This document shows positions 15,062-21,603 of a stretch of 21,603 nt of DNA, in pieces (the first letter of the stretch is position 1; the number at the start of each line of letters is the position of its first letter). The DNA comes from G026625185 sp035256645 (GTDB taxonomy: Bacteria; Desulfobacterota; WTBG01; JAGOGO01). Location: positions 1-21,603 of the forward strand of contig DATEXU010000105.1 in assembly GCA_035256645.1 (NCBI GenBank). Reading direction: 5' to 3'. The notes beneath the pieces were generated by a model. That model was not told where the DNA came from. It did no database searches and saw nothing but the letters and a program-made list of their open reading frames with translations. The position numbers were made by a program, and so were the translations under genes.

Positions 15062-15066
15062 AGCGC

Positions 15067-16971
15067 TTATTCCTGAAATTTTTCGAACGTAATGGGAAGG
15101 ATTATTTTAAAGGCAGCTCCTTTTCCTGGCGCGCTCTCAACCTCGATGGTGCCGTGGTGACTTTGGACAATCCCATAGGAAGTGCTCAGCCCAAGGCCCG
15201 TGCCTTTTCCAACATCCTTGGTGGTAAAGAAGGGGTCAAAAATCTTCGATTGTATTGCCGGAGGTATTCCCGGGCCTGTATCTTTAAAGAAAATAACAAT
15301 TGAAGACTCGTCCGGATTTATTCCTGTCGTGATGGTTAACGTGCCGCCTTTTTCACTCATTGCTTCGGCAGCATTGACCATCATGTTCATAAGTACCTGT
15401 TTAATTTGATTGGGGTCTCCTTGAATGGGCGGAAGGTCAGGATTAAGCTCTTTTATCGTCTGGATATTATGAAAAAGAGCCTGTTTTTCTAAGAAAAACA
15501 AAACATCATCAATCGCTTTGTTAATAGCTACGGATTCAAATTTTGATTCGGTCTGGCGAGCAAATTCTAATAAACTTTTTACAATATCCTTACAACGGGT
15601 TCCTTCCTCAACAATCCTTTTCAGGTCCTGAACCCGGGGATCGTTTTGATCTGCAAAATCCTCCATAAGCAGACTGGCGTAGATCAGGATGCCCCCCAGG
15701 GGGTTATTGATTTCATGTGCTACTCCGGCCGCCAAACTTCCCAGGGAAGCCATCTTTTCCGTTTGAATAAGGCGCATTTGGGTGTCTTGCAATTCTTTTT
15801 CCATCTTAATTTTCTCGCGCAAATCAGTAAACAGGCCGAGGGAGGCAAGCTCCTTATCTCCCTCATAAATAATAGAGGCCGAACAGCTGACCGGTATTTT
15901 CACCTCGTCTTTTCCATACAAAATGATTCGAAAATTATCTAATTTGCCACGGCCGCCGTACTCATCGCTTCGCAATCTTCGCATGATGTTTTTCGCTACA
16001 TCTATCGGGTAAAACCTGGTAATATGAAATTTTCCGATAACTTCTTCGGCGGTATAACCGGTCAATTTCTCAGCGGCCTTATTAAAAAAGATTACCTTTC
16101 CCCTGGTGTCGGCCGCGACAATACACTCTACCGAACTTTCGAGAAGATTGGAAAAAAACCGGTTTTTTCCCTCCAGTTCACGTTCCATCCTGATCCGCTC
16201 GGAAATGTCAATGGTCAGACCCTGATAGCCGATGATTGCATCGCCTTCTCCCCTGATTACATGAGAAGTTAAAAGAATGGTAATTTTTTCTCCGTTCTTT
16301 TTTTTCCAGATCACCTCATAATTTTTCACAAATCCGTCTCTCTCGATAATTTCCTGGTACTTTTTGCGGTCTTCGGGTTTTAAATATAAATCCTTAATAA
16401 TATCCATTTTGAGAAATTCTTCCTTACTTGTATAACCTAAAATATTAAGCAAGGCAGCGTTGCAATCAACAAATCTCCCTTCTTTACTGCTGACAAAAAT
16501 TCCTTGGTCAACGCGGTTAAATAACTCCCGGTACTTTTTCTCTGATTCCCGTAATTCTCTTGTGAGATCCCACTGGACTGATATATCGCGAAGATAAATC
16601 AAGTATTTTTTATCGCCCGACTGGGTTAAATAACTCGTTAAGCACATCTCGGTAACGACGTTTGTGGCATACGCGGTAATAAGCTCTATGCCAGGGTATA
16701 TCCTGGTAGAATAGGTATCGATTTTTTCCTTGAGGGTCTGAAAGAGTTTTTGATTTTTTTCGTCTAAAAAATCGGTAAAATTTTTGCTTAATAGGGTGGT
16801 AACCTCGTAACCGATAAAATGGGCAATCATGCTGTTAGCAAACTCAATATGATTATAATCATCTAAAACTAAAATGCCGATATTGGCCATTTCCGCAATG
16901 GTTTGGAAAAGATTCGAAGCTCCTAAGAGATCAAGTTCGGAAATTTTTTGAGGTTTATGCGGATAAGACAT
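15067..16971 (-). CDS. Soluble triple-PAS sensor histidine kinase (NtrB type)
   Basis: The 634-residue kinase has no predicted membrane segment, so it senses a cytoplasmic cue. Three PAS domains occupy about 18-133, 143-262 and 268-388; the first is the most diverged. The HisKA domain has its H box at VAHEINNP with H419, and the ATPase domain shows VNAAEA (N box), DTGPGIP and GKGTGLGLS. It should phosphorylate the NtrC-type regulator encoded five bases downstream. PAS domains could hold flavin, haem or small ligands, but no ligand residues are clear, so redox or metabolite sensing is only a guess from the neighbouring redox operon. The ATG lacks a strong ribosome binding site. A good sigma-70-type promoter lies upstream. 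Confidence 0.93.
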   Translation of the reverse strand: MSYPHKPQKISELDLLGASNLFQTIAEMANIGILVLDDYNHIEFANSMIAHFIGYEVTTLLSKNFTDFLDEKNQKLFQTLKEKIDTYSTRIYPGIELITAYATNVVTEMCLTSYLTQSGDKKYLIYLRDISVQWDLTRELRESEKKYRELFNRVDQGIFVSSKEGRFVDCNAALLNILGYTSKEEFLKMDIIKDLYLKPEDRKKYQEIIERDGFVKNYEVIWKKKNGEKITILLTSHVIRGEGDAIIGYQGLTIDISERIRMERELEGKNRFFSNLLESSVECIVAADTRGKVIFFNKAAEKLTGYTAEEVIGKFHITRFYPIDVAKNIMRRLRSDEYGGRGKLDNFRIILYGKDEVKIPVSCSASIIYEGDKELASLGLFTDLREKIKMEKELQDTQMRLIQTEKMASLGSLAAGVAHEINNPLGGILIYASLLMEDFADQNDPRVQDLKRIVEEGTRCKDIVKSLLEFARQTESKFESVAINKAIDDVLFFLEKQALFHNIQTIKELNPDLPPIQGDPNQIKQVLMNMMVNAAEAMSEKGGTLTITTGINPDESSIVIFFKDTGPGIPPAIQSKIFDPFFTTKDVGKGTGLGLSTSYGIVQSHHGTIEVESAPGKGAAFKIILPITFEKFQE

Positions 16972-17019
16972 ATTTTTTTGTTTATCGTGTTAAAAGTAAT
17001 AACTTTCTCTATTTTTTTA

Positions 17020-17048
17020 ACTATAAGCACATTAAAGGAAAAATTCAA
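17020..17048 (-). promoter_or_regulatory. Sigma-70-type promoter of the kinase-regulator genes
   Basis: On the minus strand TTGAAT (17048-17043) and TATAGT (17025-17020) are separated by exactly 17 bases. Each hexamer is close to the consensus (TTGACA, TATAAT). Transcription would begin near 17013, about 42 bases before the kinase ATG. Confidence 0.55.
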
Positions 17049-17154
17049 TTACTATTGCATCCCCCAGAAATCTTGAAATGTTTTAAGTAGGGAAAATTTA
17101 AAAAAACAAGCTTAAGTATAGGCTTATGAATTTGATTTATTGTTTTTTTCGGGA

Positions 17155-17180
17155 AAAAACCGCTCGGAGACCAAGCGGTT
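17155..17180 (-). terminator. Rho-independent terminator on the minus strand
   Basis: On the minus strand AACCGCT (17180-17174) pairs with AGCGGTT (17164-17158) around a nine-base loop, and the T run continues to about 17155. The loop TGGTCTCCG is complementary over eight bases to CGGAGACC just upstream (17213-17206), so a competing fold is possible. No gene lies upstream on this strand within the window, which hints at a small RNA or a relic. Confidence 0.5.
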
Positions 17181-17387
17181 ATAGACCTCGATGGGGATGT
17201 GAAGAGGTCTCCGGGGCAAAAAGGTTTATTTCTACCGTAAAGAGCCGGATATGTTGTAACGATAAATGCTGTTTTTCTATCTCGCATCATGATGCAAAAA
17301 CTCATAAGGATATCGGTTGGCGCTATTCAGCGCGGAAACCTTCTTCTTATGTGGTTATCAGAAAGTACTGGGTCTTGCGCCAGATAC
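17158..17387. other. Cluster of hairpins, candidate structured RNA or repeat
   Basis: Four stems follow one another: AACCGCT/AGCGGTT (17158-17180), AGACCTC/GAGGTCT (17183-17210), GGTT with GCGC pairing to GCGC and AACC (17315-17340), and TACTGG/CCAGATA (17366-17386). Ending in a terminator on the minus strand, the segment could be a small RNA read on that strand. I do not recognise a known RNA family; it could equally be a dispersed repeat. Confidence 0.35.
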
Positions 17388-17580
17388 GGTTGTTGGGGGG
17401 ACGTGAGTATTTGAAGGGTTTATGAGAAGGCATGCGGTGCCCGGCACCACTTGCGCTTGATGGTCATGACTTGAGCACTGATTTCCAAAACGCTTCCGTT
17501 GTTAAGAATTTTATGATTTAATGGACGTTCCCATCGACCCACAAAAAATCGGGGAAAAGCAATCCCTATGATTATGATAA

Positions 17581-17702
17581 TACCATGTTGCATTCAAAGG
17601 ATAACGCGGCGGCAAGGAGGAGGCGACGAGGCGTATTATATAAATACGTTGAGGAAGCTGACAACGCTGCCAACAAAGTTAGCGTTTGAATGCAACATGG
17701 TA
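17581..17702. repeat. Inverted-repeat element with perfect 18-bp ends (copy 2)
   Basis: TACCATGTTGCATTCAAA at 17581-17598 is the exact reverse complement of TTTGAATGCAACATGGTA at 17685-17702. The 122-base element has a central palindrome CGTATT/AATACG (17632-17648) and encodes no protein. Ends and interior motifs match the element at 5514-5616. Clear target duplications are not seen. It ends about 30 bases before the dihydrouridine synthase start and may influence its transcription. Confidence 0.7.
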
Positions 17703-17733
17703 CAATAACAGCCAAAGGATTTAGAGATAACCC

Positions 17734-18678
17734 ATGATATACCTCGCACCAATCCAGGGGATAACCGACAGGATTTATCGCAACCTGTTCCCTGTTTATT
17801 TTAAGGGAATTGATATGGCTATTGCGCCTTTTATCTCCTCAGCGAAGAAAATGAAACCAGCCAATAACCTTCTGCGCGAATTTTACCCTGATAAAAATAC
17901 GAGGATTCCCACGATACCGCAGATAATGAGTTCTAACCCGGATGACTTCACCCAGCTCGCAAATGTGTTATATGACATTGGATGCGGCACGGTAAACTGG
18001 AATCTCGGCTGTCCGTTCCCCATGGTTGTGAAAAAGGGTCGAGGTGCGGGCATGCTTTGTTATCCGGACCGGGTCGAATCTTTTCTCGAAAAAACTATGC
18101 CTGCTATAAAACCGAAATTATCGATAAAACTCAGGATAGGATTAAAATATCCTGACGAGGTGTTGCAGCTCATTCCAATTTTCAACAAGTTCCAGATCGA
18201 GGAACTGATCATCCATCCGAGGACTGGTGTGCAAATGTATGAAGGTGAAGTTGACCTCGATATTTTCGAGCAGTGTCTTGGCCTATCGAAACACAGGGTT
18301 GTCTATAACGGGGACATAGATTCTTTTGAGAAATTTGAGATGCTTTCGAAACGGTTCGGATCAGTCGAAAGGTGGATGATCGGCAGGGGCCTGATCGGAA
18401 ACCCATTCCTGGCGGAAAAAATTAAATTCAATACGGAAAAGCCTTATGATGTAAAAATAAAAATCATGAGAGCGTTCCATGATCATTTATTCGATGAATA
18501 TTTAAAAATTTTGTCTGGCCCCGCGCATATAACTAATAAAATGAAAGAAATCTGGAACTTTATGGGAAGCTTTTTTGAAGACGGGGAAAAAATACGAAAA
18601 AGAATAAATAAGACACATCACAGGGATAATTATGTTGATGTTGTAAATAAAATTTTTAGTGAGACCCAAACTTCATAA
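17734..18678 (+). CDS. tRNA-dihydrouridine synthase family protein
   Basis: The 314-residue protein is a flavin-dependent Dus enzyme, reducing uridine to dihydrouridine in tRNA loops with NADPH. The N terminus MIYLAPIQGITD is the usual beta-strand and FMN-binding start, the catalytic cysteine is C93 in NWNLGCP, followed by KKGRGAGML. IIHPRT and the later YNGDI and GRGLIGNPFL supply the typical TIM-barrel FMN and phosphate contacts. The subtype (DusA, B or C) and target uridine cannot be assigned by eye. AAAGGA lies about 15 bases before the ATG. The gene is AT-richer than the genes to its right (24 of 60 bases are G or C at 18121-18180) and is followed by a pair of hairpins. Confidence 0.9.
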   Translation: MIYLAPIQGITDRIYRNLFPVYFKGIDMAIAPFISSAKKMKPANNLLREFYPDKNTRIPTIPQIMSSNPDDFTQLANVLYDIGCGTVNWNLGCPFPMVVKKGRGAGMLCYPDRVESFLEKTMPAIKPKLSIKLRIGLKYPDEVLQLIPIFNKFQIEELIIHPRTGVQMYEGEVDLDIFEQCLGLSKHRVVYNGDIDSFEKFEMLSKRFGSVERWMIGRGLIGNPFLAEKIKFNTEKPYDVKIKIMRAFHDHLFDEYLKILSGPAHITNKMKEIWNFMGSFFEDGEKIRKRINKTHHRDNYVDVVNKIFSETQTS

Positions 18679-18775
18679 ACGCAGTACAATGAAGTTTGCT
18701 GGTCGAACTATCCCCGAAGCGAAGCGAAGCGGGATCATGGACTCGAATTTCAGAAACGCAGTGAACTGCAATTCG
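18667..18775. repeat. Twin hairpins with near-identical 12-base loops
   Basis: Hairpin 1 (18667-18698) has stem CAAACTTCAT/ATGAAGTTTG and loop AAACGCAGTACA; its stem includes the stop codon of the dihydrouridine synthase gene. Hairpin 2 (18744-18775) has stem CGAATTTCAG/CTGCAATTCG with one mismatch and loop AAACGCAGTGAA. Three stem positions differ between the two with matching changes on the other arm. Between them lies GAAGC repeated three times in a G+C-rich stretch (about 18715-18733). Probably a REP-like repeat; it may also stabilise mRNA ends. Confidence 0.6.
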
Positions 18776-18892
18776 CAAGTATCCGTATTAATATTAAAGT
18801 AACCGGATTGCTCTCTTATTAACGATACTGTCGTCATCCGGCGGATGATGCAACCCCCCGGCGATGGCAATCAGTACGCACAGGAAGATTCC

Positions 18893-19144
18893 ATGAATTC
18901 CAAAAACGATGGATCGGGAAAGCCCGTCGATCCCGATTATCACGCTTTGTTGAAGCTGACTCAGACAAAAATGCCTTACGGCAAATATGCCGGCCGCTAT
19001 CTTGTGGATCTTCCCGAATCATATGTCGTCTGGTTTTCCCAAAAAGGCTTTCCCCAGGGCGAACTGGGTGATATGCTTCGCGCGGTGTATGAAATAAAAG
19101 TGAACGGGCTTGAATACCTCTTTGAGCCACTTAAAGGGTCGTAA
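18893..19144 (+). CDS. DUF3820 family small protein
   Basis: The 83-residue protein contains the DUF3820 pattern MPYGKYAGRYLVDLPESYV followed by WF and KGFPQGELGDML. Members are small cytosolic proteins of unclear role, sometimes labelled quorum-sensing-regulated virulence factor by similarity to a Pseudomonas protein; I would not transfer that function. I chose the ATG at 18893 because AGGAAG precedes it; an earlier ATG at 18845 lacks such a site. It sits ten bases before the S4-domain gene and is probably co-transcribed with it. Confidence 0.85.
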   Translation: MNSKNDGSGKPVDPDYHALLKLTQTKMPYGKYAGRYLVDLPESYVVWFSQKGFPQGELGDMLRAVYEIKVNGLEYLFEPLKGS

Positions 19145-19154
19145 AGGAAAGAGC

Positions 19155-19388
19155 ATGGAAACTTTCGAATTCTCGGGTGACTATATTGAGCTGAACAAGC
19201 TGTTAAAGGCATCGGGACTGTGTGAATCAGGCGGTAGGGCAAAGATTGAAATCGGAAACGGACTGGTCAGCGTTGACGGAACCGTCGAATACCGGAAACG
19301 ATGTAAAATCAGAAACGGCCAGACGGTTGAGTATGACGGACGTACGATTAAGGTGGTGAGCCCCGGATCTGAGGGCGCAGAATCCTGA
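19155..19388 (+). CDS. S4-domain RNA-binding protein (YbcJ-like)
   Basis: The 77-residue protein is a single S4 RNA-binding fold: IELNKLLKASGLCESGGRAK, then the turn GLVSVDGTVEYRKRCKI and the closing GQTVEYDGRTIKVV. This is the small YbcJ type, which likely binds structured RNA such as rRNA or tRNA; its precise role is not established. The ATG at 19155 has GGAAAGAG just upstream and follows the DUF3820 gene by ten bases. An earlier in-frame start at 19110 lies inside that gene and is unlikely. Confidence 0.9.
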   Translation: METFEFSGDYIELNKLLKASGLCESGGRAKIEIGNGLVSVDGTVEYRKRCKIRNGQTVEYDGRTIKVVSPGSEGAES

Positions 19389-19458
19389 AAGTTTTTTAAC
19401 AGCCTCCTCAGCTGGCATCGGAGCTATGGTGCGGCTCCCGGATAAAAGGACAATGCTT

Positions 19459-21192
19459 ATGTTTATCCCCACCACACGCAAGGAGATGAAAGAGCTTGGA
19501 TGGGACCGGCTCGATATCATCCTGATAACCGGCGACGGTTATATTGATTCGCCTTTCGTCGGCGTGGCGGTCATCGGAAAGATCATCCTCAATGCCGGTT
19601 ACCGGGTTGGCATTATTGCCCAGCCCGACATGGCTTCGGGCGACGACATCAGCCGGCTGGGAGAACCCCGACTGTTCTGGGGCGTGACCGGCGGCTGCAT
19701 CGATTCCATGGTGGCCAACTATACCGCCTCGGGCCGGAAGCGCAAGAGTGACGACTATACTCCGGGTAATGTAAACAACCGCCGCCCTGATCGGGCAACT
19801 ATTGTCTACAGCAATCTCATCCGGACCTATTTTAAGAAAACGTGTCCCATCGTCCTCGGCGGGATCGAGGCCAGTCTGCGACGGATCGCCCATTATGATT
19901 TCTGGTCCGATACGATACGACGATCCATTCTTTTTGATGCCAAGGCCGATTATCTCCTGTATGGTATGGCGGACCGTTCCGTTGTCGAACTGGCGGCCTG
20001 CCTCAAAGCGGGCGAAGACCCCCGTGGAATCCGGGGAATCTGTTATGCGTCCCCATCCATTCCCGAGGACTGTCTGGAATTGCCGACTTTCGAGTCCGCG
20101 TCTCAGGATAAAGCTGCCTTCACGGAAATGTTTCATCTCTTTTATCGCAACAATGATCCCATGACCGCCCTGCCGCTGGCGCAGAAGCAGGACAACCGCT
20201 ATCTCATTCAGACCCCTCCCGCGTACGCTCTCTCCGGCAGGGAGCTCGATGCCGTCCACGATCTGAACTATGAACGGGAGCTCCACCCCTATTACCGTAA
20301 CCAGGGGAAGGTGAAGGCCCTGGACACCATCTGCTTCTCCATCGCAACCCATCGGGGATGTTATGGAGAATGTAATTTCTGCGCCATAACGGTCCATCAG
20401 GGACGGAGGGTGACGTGGCGCAGCCGGGAGTCGATCCTCAATGAAGCCCGCGCGTTTGCCCGGGACCCCCGCTTTAAGGGGGTCATACAGGATGTAGGCG
20501 GACCGACGGCCAATATGTACGGCATCGACTGTGCCAGAAAAGAGAAGCAGGACTGTTGCCCGGACAAACGATGCCTTTTCCCGAAAATATGCTCGCGGCT
20601 CACGACCGATCACAACCAACAGATATCGCTGCTGAAAGCGCTCCGGGCGGTGAATGGTGTTAAAAAGGTTTTTATTGCCTCGGGGATACGGCATGATCTG
20701 GTCATGGCCGACAAGAAACACGGCACGGAATATCTGAAACAGGTTATCCGGCATCACGTTTCGGGACAGTTGAAGCTCGCACCAGAACATTCGGAGGCGC
20801 ATGTCCTTCAGAAAATGGGGAAATCGGGCCGGGAGACGCTGCTCGCCTTCCGGAAGCTCTTTTTCGAACTTACCAAGCGGGGAGAAAAAAATCTGTTTCT
20901 CACCTACTACCTTATCTCCGCCCATCCCGGGTGCACCGACGACGATATGGCACGGCTCCGGTCATTTGCACTCAATGACCTGCAGTTCCTGCCCGAGCAG
21001 GTTCAGGTGTTCACGCCCGCACCGTCGACCTGGTCCACCCTCATGTACTGGACGGAACGTGACCCCTTTAACGGAAAACCCTGCTTCGTGGAAAAAACGT
21101 ACCGCGGCAGAGAAAGACAAAAGGAGATCCTGGCAGACCGCAGGACAAAGAAACAGCAAATCGATCGATCTAAAAACTATTACTTTAATTGA
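19459..21192 (+). CDS. YgiQ family radical SAM protein
   Basis: From the start chosen here the protein has 577 residues. It begins MFIPTTRKEMKELGWD, the usual opening of this family, with AAAGGA eight bases upstream; earlier in-frame starts at 19426 and 19453 are less well placed. An N-terminal domain of cobalamin-binding-like fold is followed by the radical SAM core, whose 4Fe-4S cluster ligands are C301, C305 and C308 in GCYGECNFC. More cysteines follow in the DCARKEKQDCCPDKRC region. The family (UPF0313) is widespread and its substrate is unknown. It is shorter than E. coli YgiQ at its C terminus. Codon use is G+C-rich (40 of 60 bases at 19681-19740), unlike the hdr operon. Confidence 0.93.
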   Translation: MFIPTTRKEMKELGWDRLDIILITGDGYIDSPFVGVAVIGKIILNAGYRVGIIAQPDMASGDDISRLGEPRLFWGVTGGCIDSMVANYTASGRKRKSDDYTPGNVNNRRPDRATIVYSNLIRTYFKKTCPIVLGGIEASLRRIAHYDFWSDTIRRSILFDAKADYLLYGMADRSVVELAACLKAGEDPRGIRGICYASPSIPEDCLELPTFESASQDKAAFTEMFHLFYRNNDPMTALPLAQKQDNRYLIQTPPAYALSGRELDAVHDLNYERELHPYYRNQGKVKALDTICFSIATHRGCYGECNFCAITVHQGRRVTWRSRESILNEARAFARDPRFKGVIQDVGGPTANMYGIDCARKEKQDCCPDKRCLFPKICSRLTTDHNQQISLLKALRAVNGVKKVFIASGIRHDLVMADKKHGTEYLKQVIRHHVSGQLKLAPEHSEAHVLQKMGKSGRETLLAFRKLFFELTKRGEKNLFLTYYLISAHPGCTDDDMARLRSFALNDLQFLPEQVQVFTPAPSTWSTLMYWTERDPFNGKPCFVEKTYRGRERQKEILADRRTKKQQIDRSKNYYFN

Positions 21193-21206
21193 GCGAAAAA
21201 AGACTA

Positions 21207-21290
21207 CAAATCCCCTCTGACTCCCCTTTTACTAAAGGGGAGGATTTCTTTTTTCTCCCCCTTTCATAAAGGGGGATTGAGGGGGATTTG
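21207..21290. repeat. 84-base compound palindrome, possible bidirectional terminator
   Basis: Outer arms CAAATCCCC at 21207-21215 and GGGGATTTG at 21282-21290 enclose two hairpins, CTCCCCTTT/AAAGGGGAG (21221-21242) and CCCCCTTT/AAAGGGGG (21257-21275). The first is followed by a T-rich stretch, so it may terminate ygiQ. The AAAGGGGG-type palindrome is a style of dispersed repeat seen in many environmental bacterial genomes; its origin here is not known. Confidence 0.65.
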
Positions 21291-21420
21291 GGAATGGTCA
21301 TAAGGTTCTCCGGAAACGTTTACTAATAAGACCTTTCGTGGCATTTTATGAATAGTTTTTACTCAATTAAGGTATTACTCATGATGGCACGAACCATCAT
21401 TTGGAGGAACGGTATCTCAT

Positions 21421-21603
21421 ATGACTTCATGCACTCACCTCACCCTTGTTCTGTTACCGGACAAGAAAAATGTGCTGCGGTGCCGGCACTGCCATCTGAC
21501 CATCAAGGCTGACGAATTGCGCGAACAGGGGTATTGCCCCGAGTGCTTTGAGGTGCAGGGCCGGAGGCGCTATGATTTTGATGCGATTGAAGCGGAAGAT
21601 AAG
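21421..21603 (+). CDS. Zinc-ribbon protein, 3' end outside the window
   Basis: Sixty-one codons are open to the window end. Two CxxC pairs, CRHC (residues 21-24) and CPEC (39-42), spaced like a zinc ribbon, suggest a metal-binding fold; an acidic, charged stretch follows. The ATG has GGAGG 13 bases upstream, slightly far, and a stop lies in frame at 21382-21384, so no longer start is likely. I do not recognise the family; it may be a small zinc-ribbon protein or the first domain of a larger one. Confidence 0.65.
   Translation, partial: MTSCTHLTLVLLPDKKNVLRCRHCHLTIKADELREQGYCPECFEVQGRRRYDFDAIEAEDK

Larger units (their letters stand above)
16972..17733. other. Non-coding region with promoter, hairpins and a repeat element
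   Basis: No convincing gene is present; open frames on both strands here (for example 17126-17425 plus and 17045-17305 minus) have no ribosome binding site or recognisable protein features. The stretch carries the kinase promoter, a cluster of hairpins between 17158 and 17387, a palindrome GGTGCCCGGCACC at 17436-17448, and an inverted-repeat element at 17581-17702. Confidence 0.6.

Noticed and set aside
17126..17425. Open frame of 99 codons on the plus strand
   Set aside because: It crosses several hairpins, lacks a ribosome binding site and has no recognisable domain; better explained as a structured non-coding or repeat region.
19408..20925. Open frame of 505 codons on the minus strand opposite ygiQ
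   Set aside because: It lies antisense to a well-supported radical SAM gene in G+C-rich DNA, where long antisense frames arise from codon bias; its protein shows no recognisable motif.

Overview
The window looks like chromosomal DNA of an anaerobic bacterium with the Wood-Ljungdahl (acetyl-CoA) pathway, most likely a member of the Desulfobacterota (former Deltaproteobacteria). The grounds are an hdrCBA-mvhD-metVF operon, an in-frame UGA that reads as selenocysteine, a sigma-54 regulator with a soluble multi-PAS kinase, and many small palindromic intergenic repeats. No rRNA, tRNA, CRISPR array or full insertion sequence was seen.

Left part (1-1841): about 690 bases of AT-rich non-coding DNA with a terminator-like hairpin and a nested-palindrome repeat, then one plus-strand gene for an alpha-L-glutamate ligase-like ATP-grasp protein.

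Centre (1842-16971, all minus strand; transcription runs from high to low coordinates). First come a soluble triple-PAS histidine kinase and an NtrC-type sigma-54 activator. After a gap holding a possible sigma-54 promoter follow a receiver-only protein, a divergent MetF paralogue, HdrC, HdrB, a 1489-residue HdrA fusion, selenocysteine-containing MvhD, MetV and MetF. The block ends with a CheY-like receiver and a receiver-PAS-kinase protein. The metabolic genes resemble the MetFV-HdrABC-MvhD complex of acetogens such as Moorella thermoacetica, which couples methylene-tetrahydrofolate reduction or oxidation to NAD(P)H and a low-potential carrier. HdrA carries an inserted GltD-like NAD(P)H-dehydrogenase module, and no hydrogenase gene is present, so NAD(P)H is the probable electron partner. 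Several junctions are ATGA overlaps. Signalling genes bracket the metabolic genes on both sides.

Right part (16972-21603, plus strand): a 760-base non-coding stretch with several hairpins and a small mobile-type repeat, then a dihydrouridine synthase, a DUF3820 protein, a small S4-domain RNA-binding protein, a YgiQ-family radical SAM protein and the start of a zinc-ribbon protein. From about 18.85 kb the DNA is visibly richer in G+C than the rest.

The most notable points are the selenocysteine MvhD with a SECIS-like hairpin (a standard gene caller would lose its first 26 residues), the HdrA-GltD-HdrA fusion, a MetF paralogue lacking two key active-site residues, and related inverted-repeat elements, one of them inside the operon.
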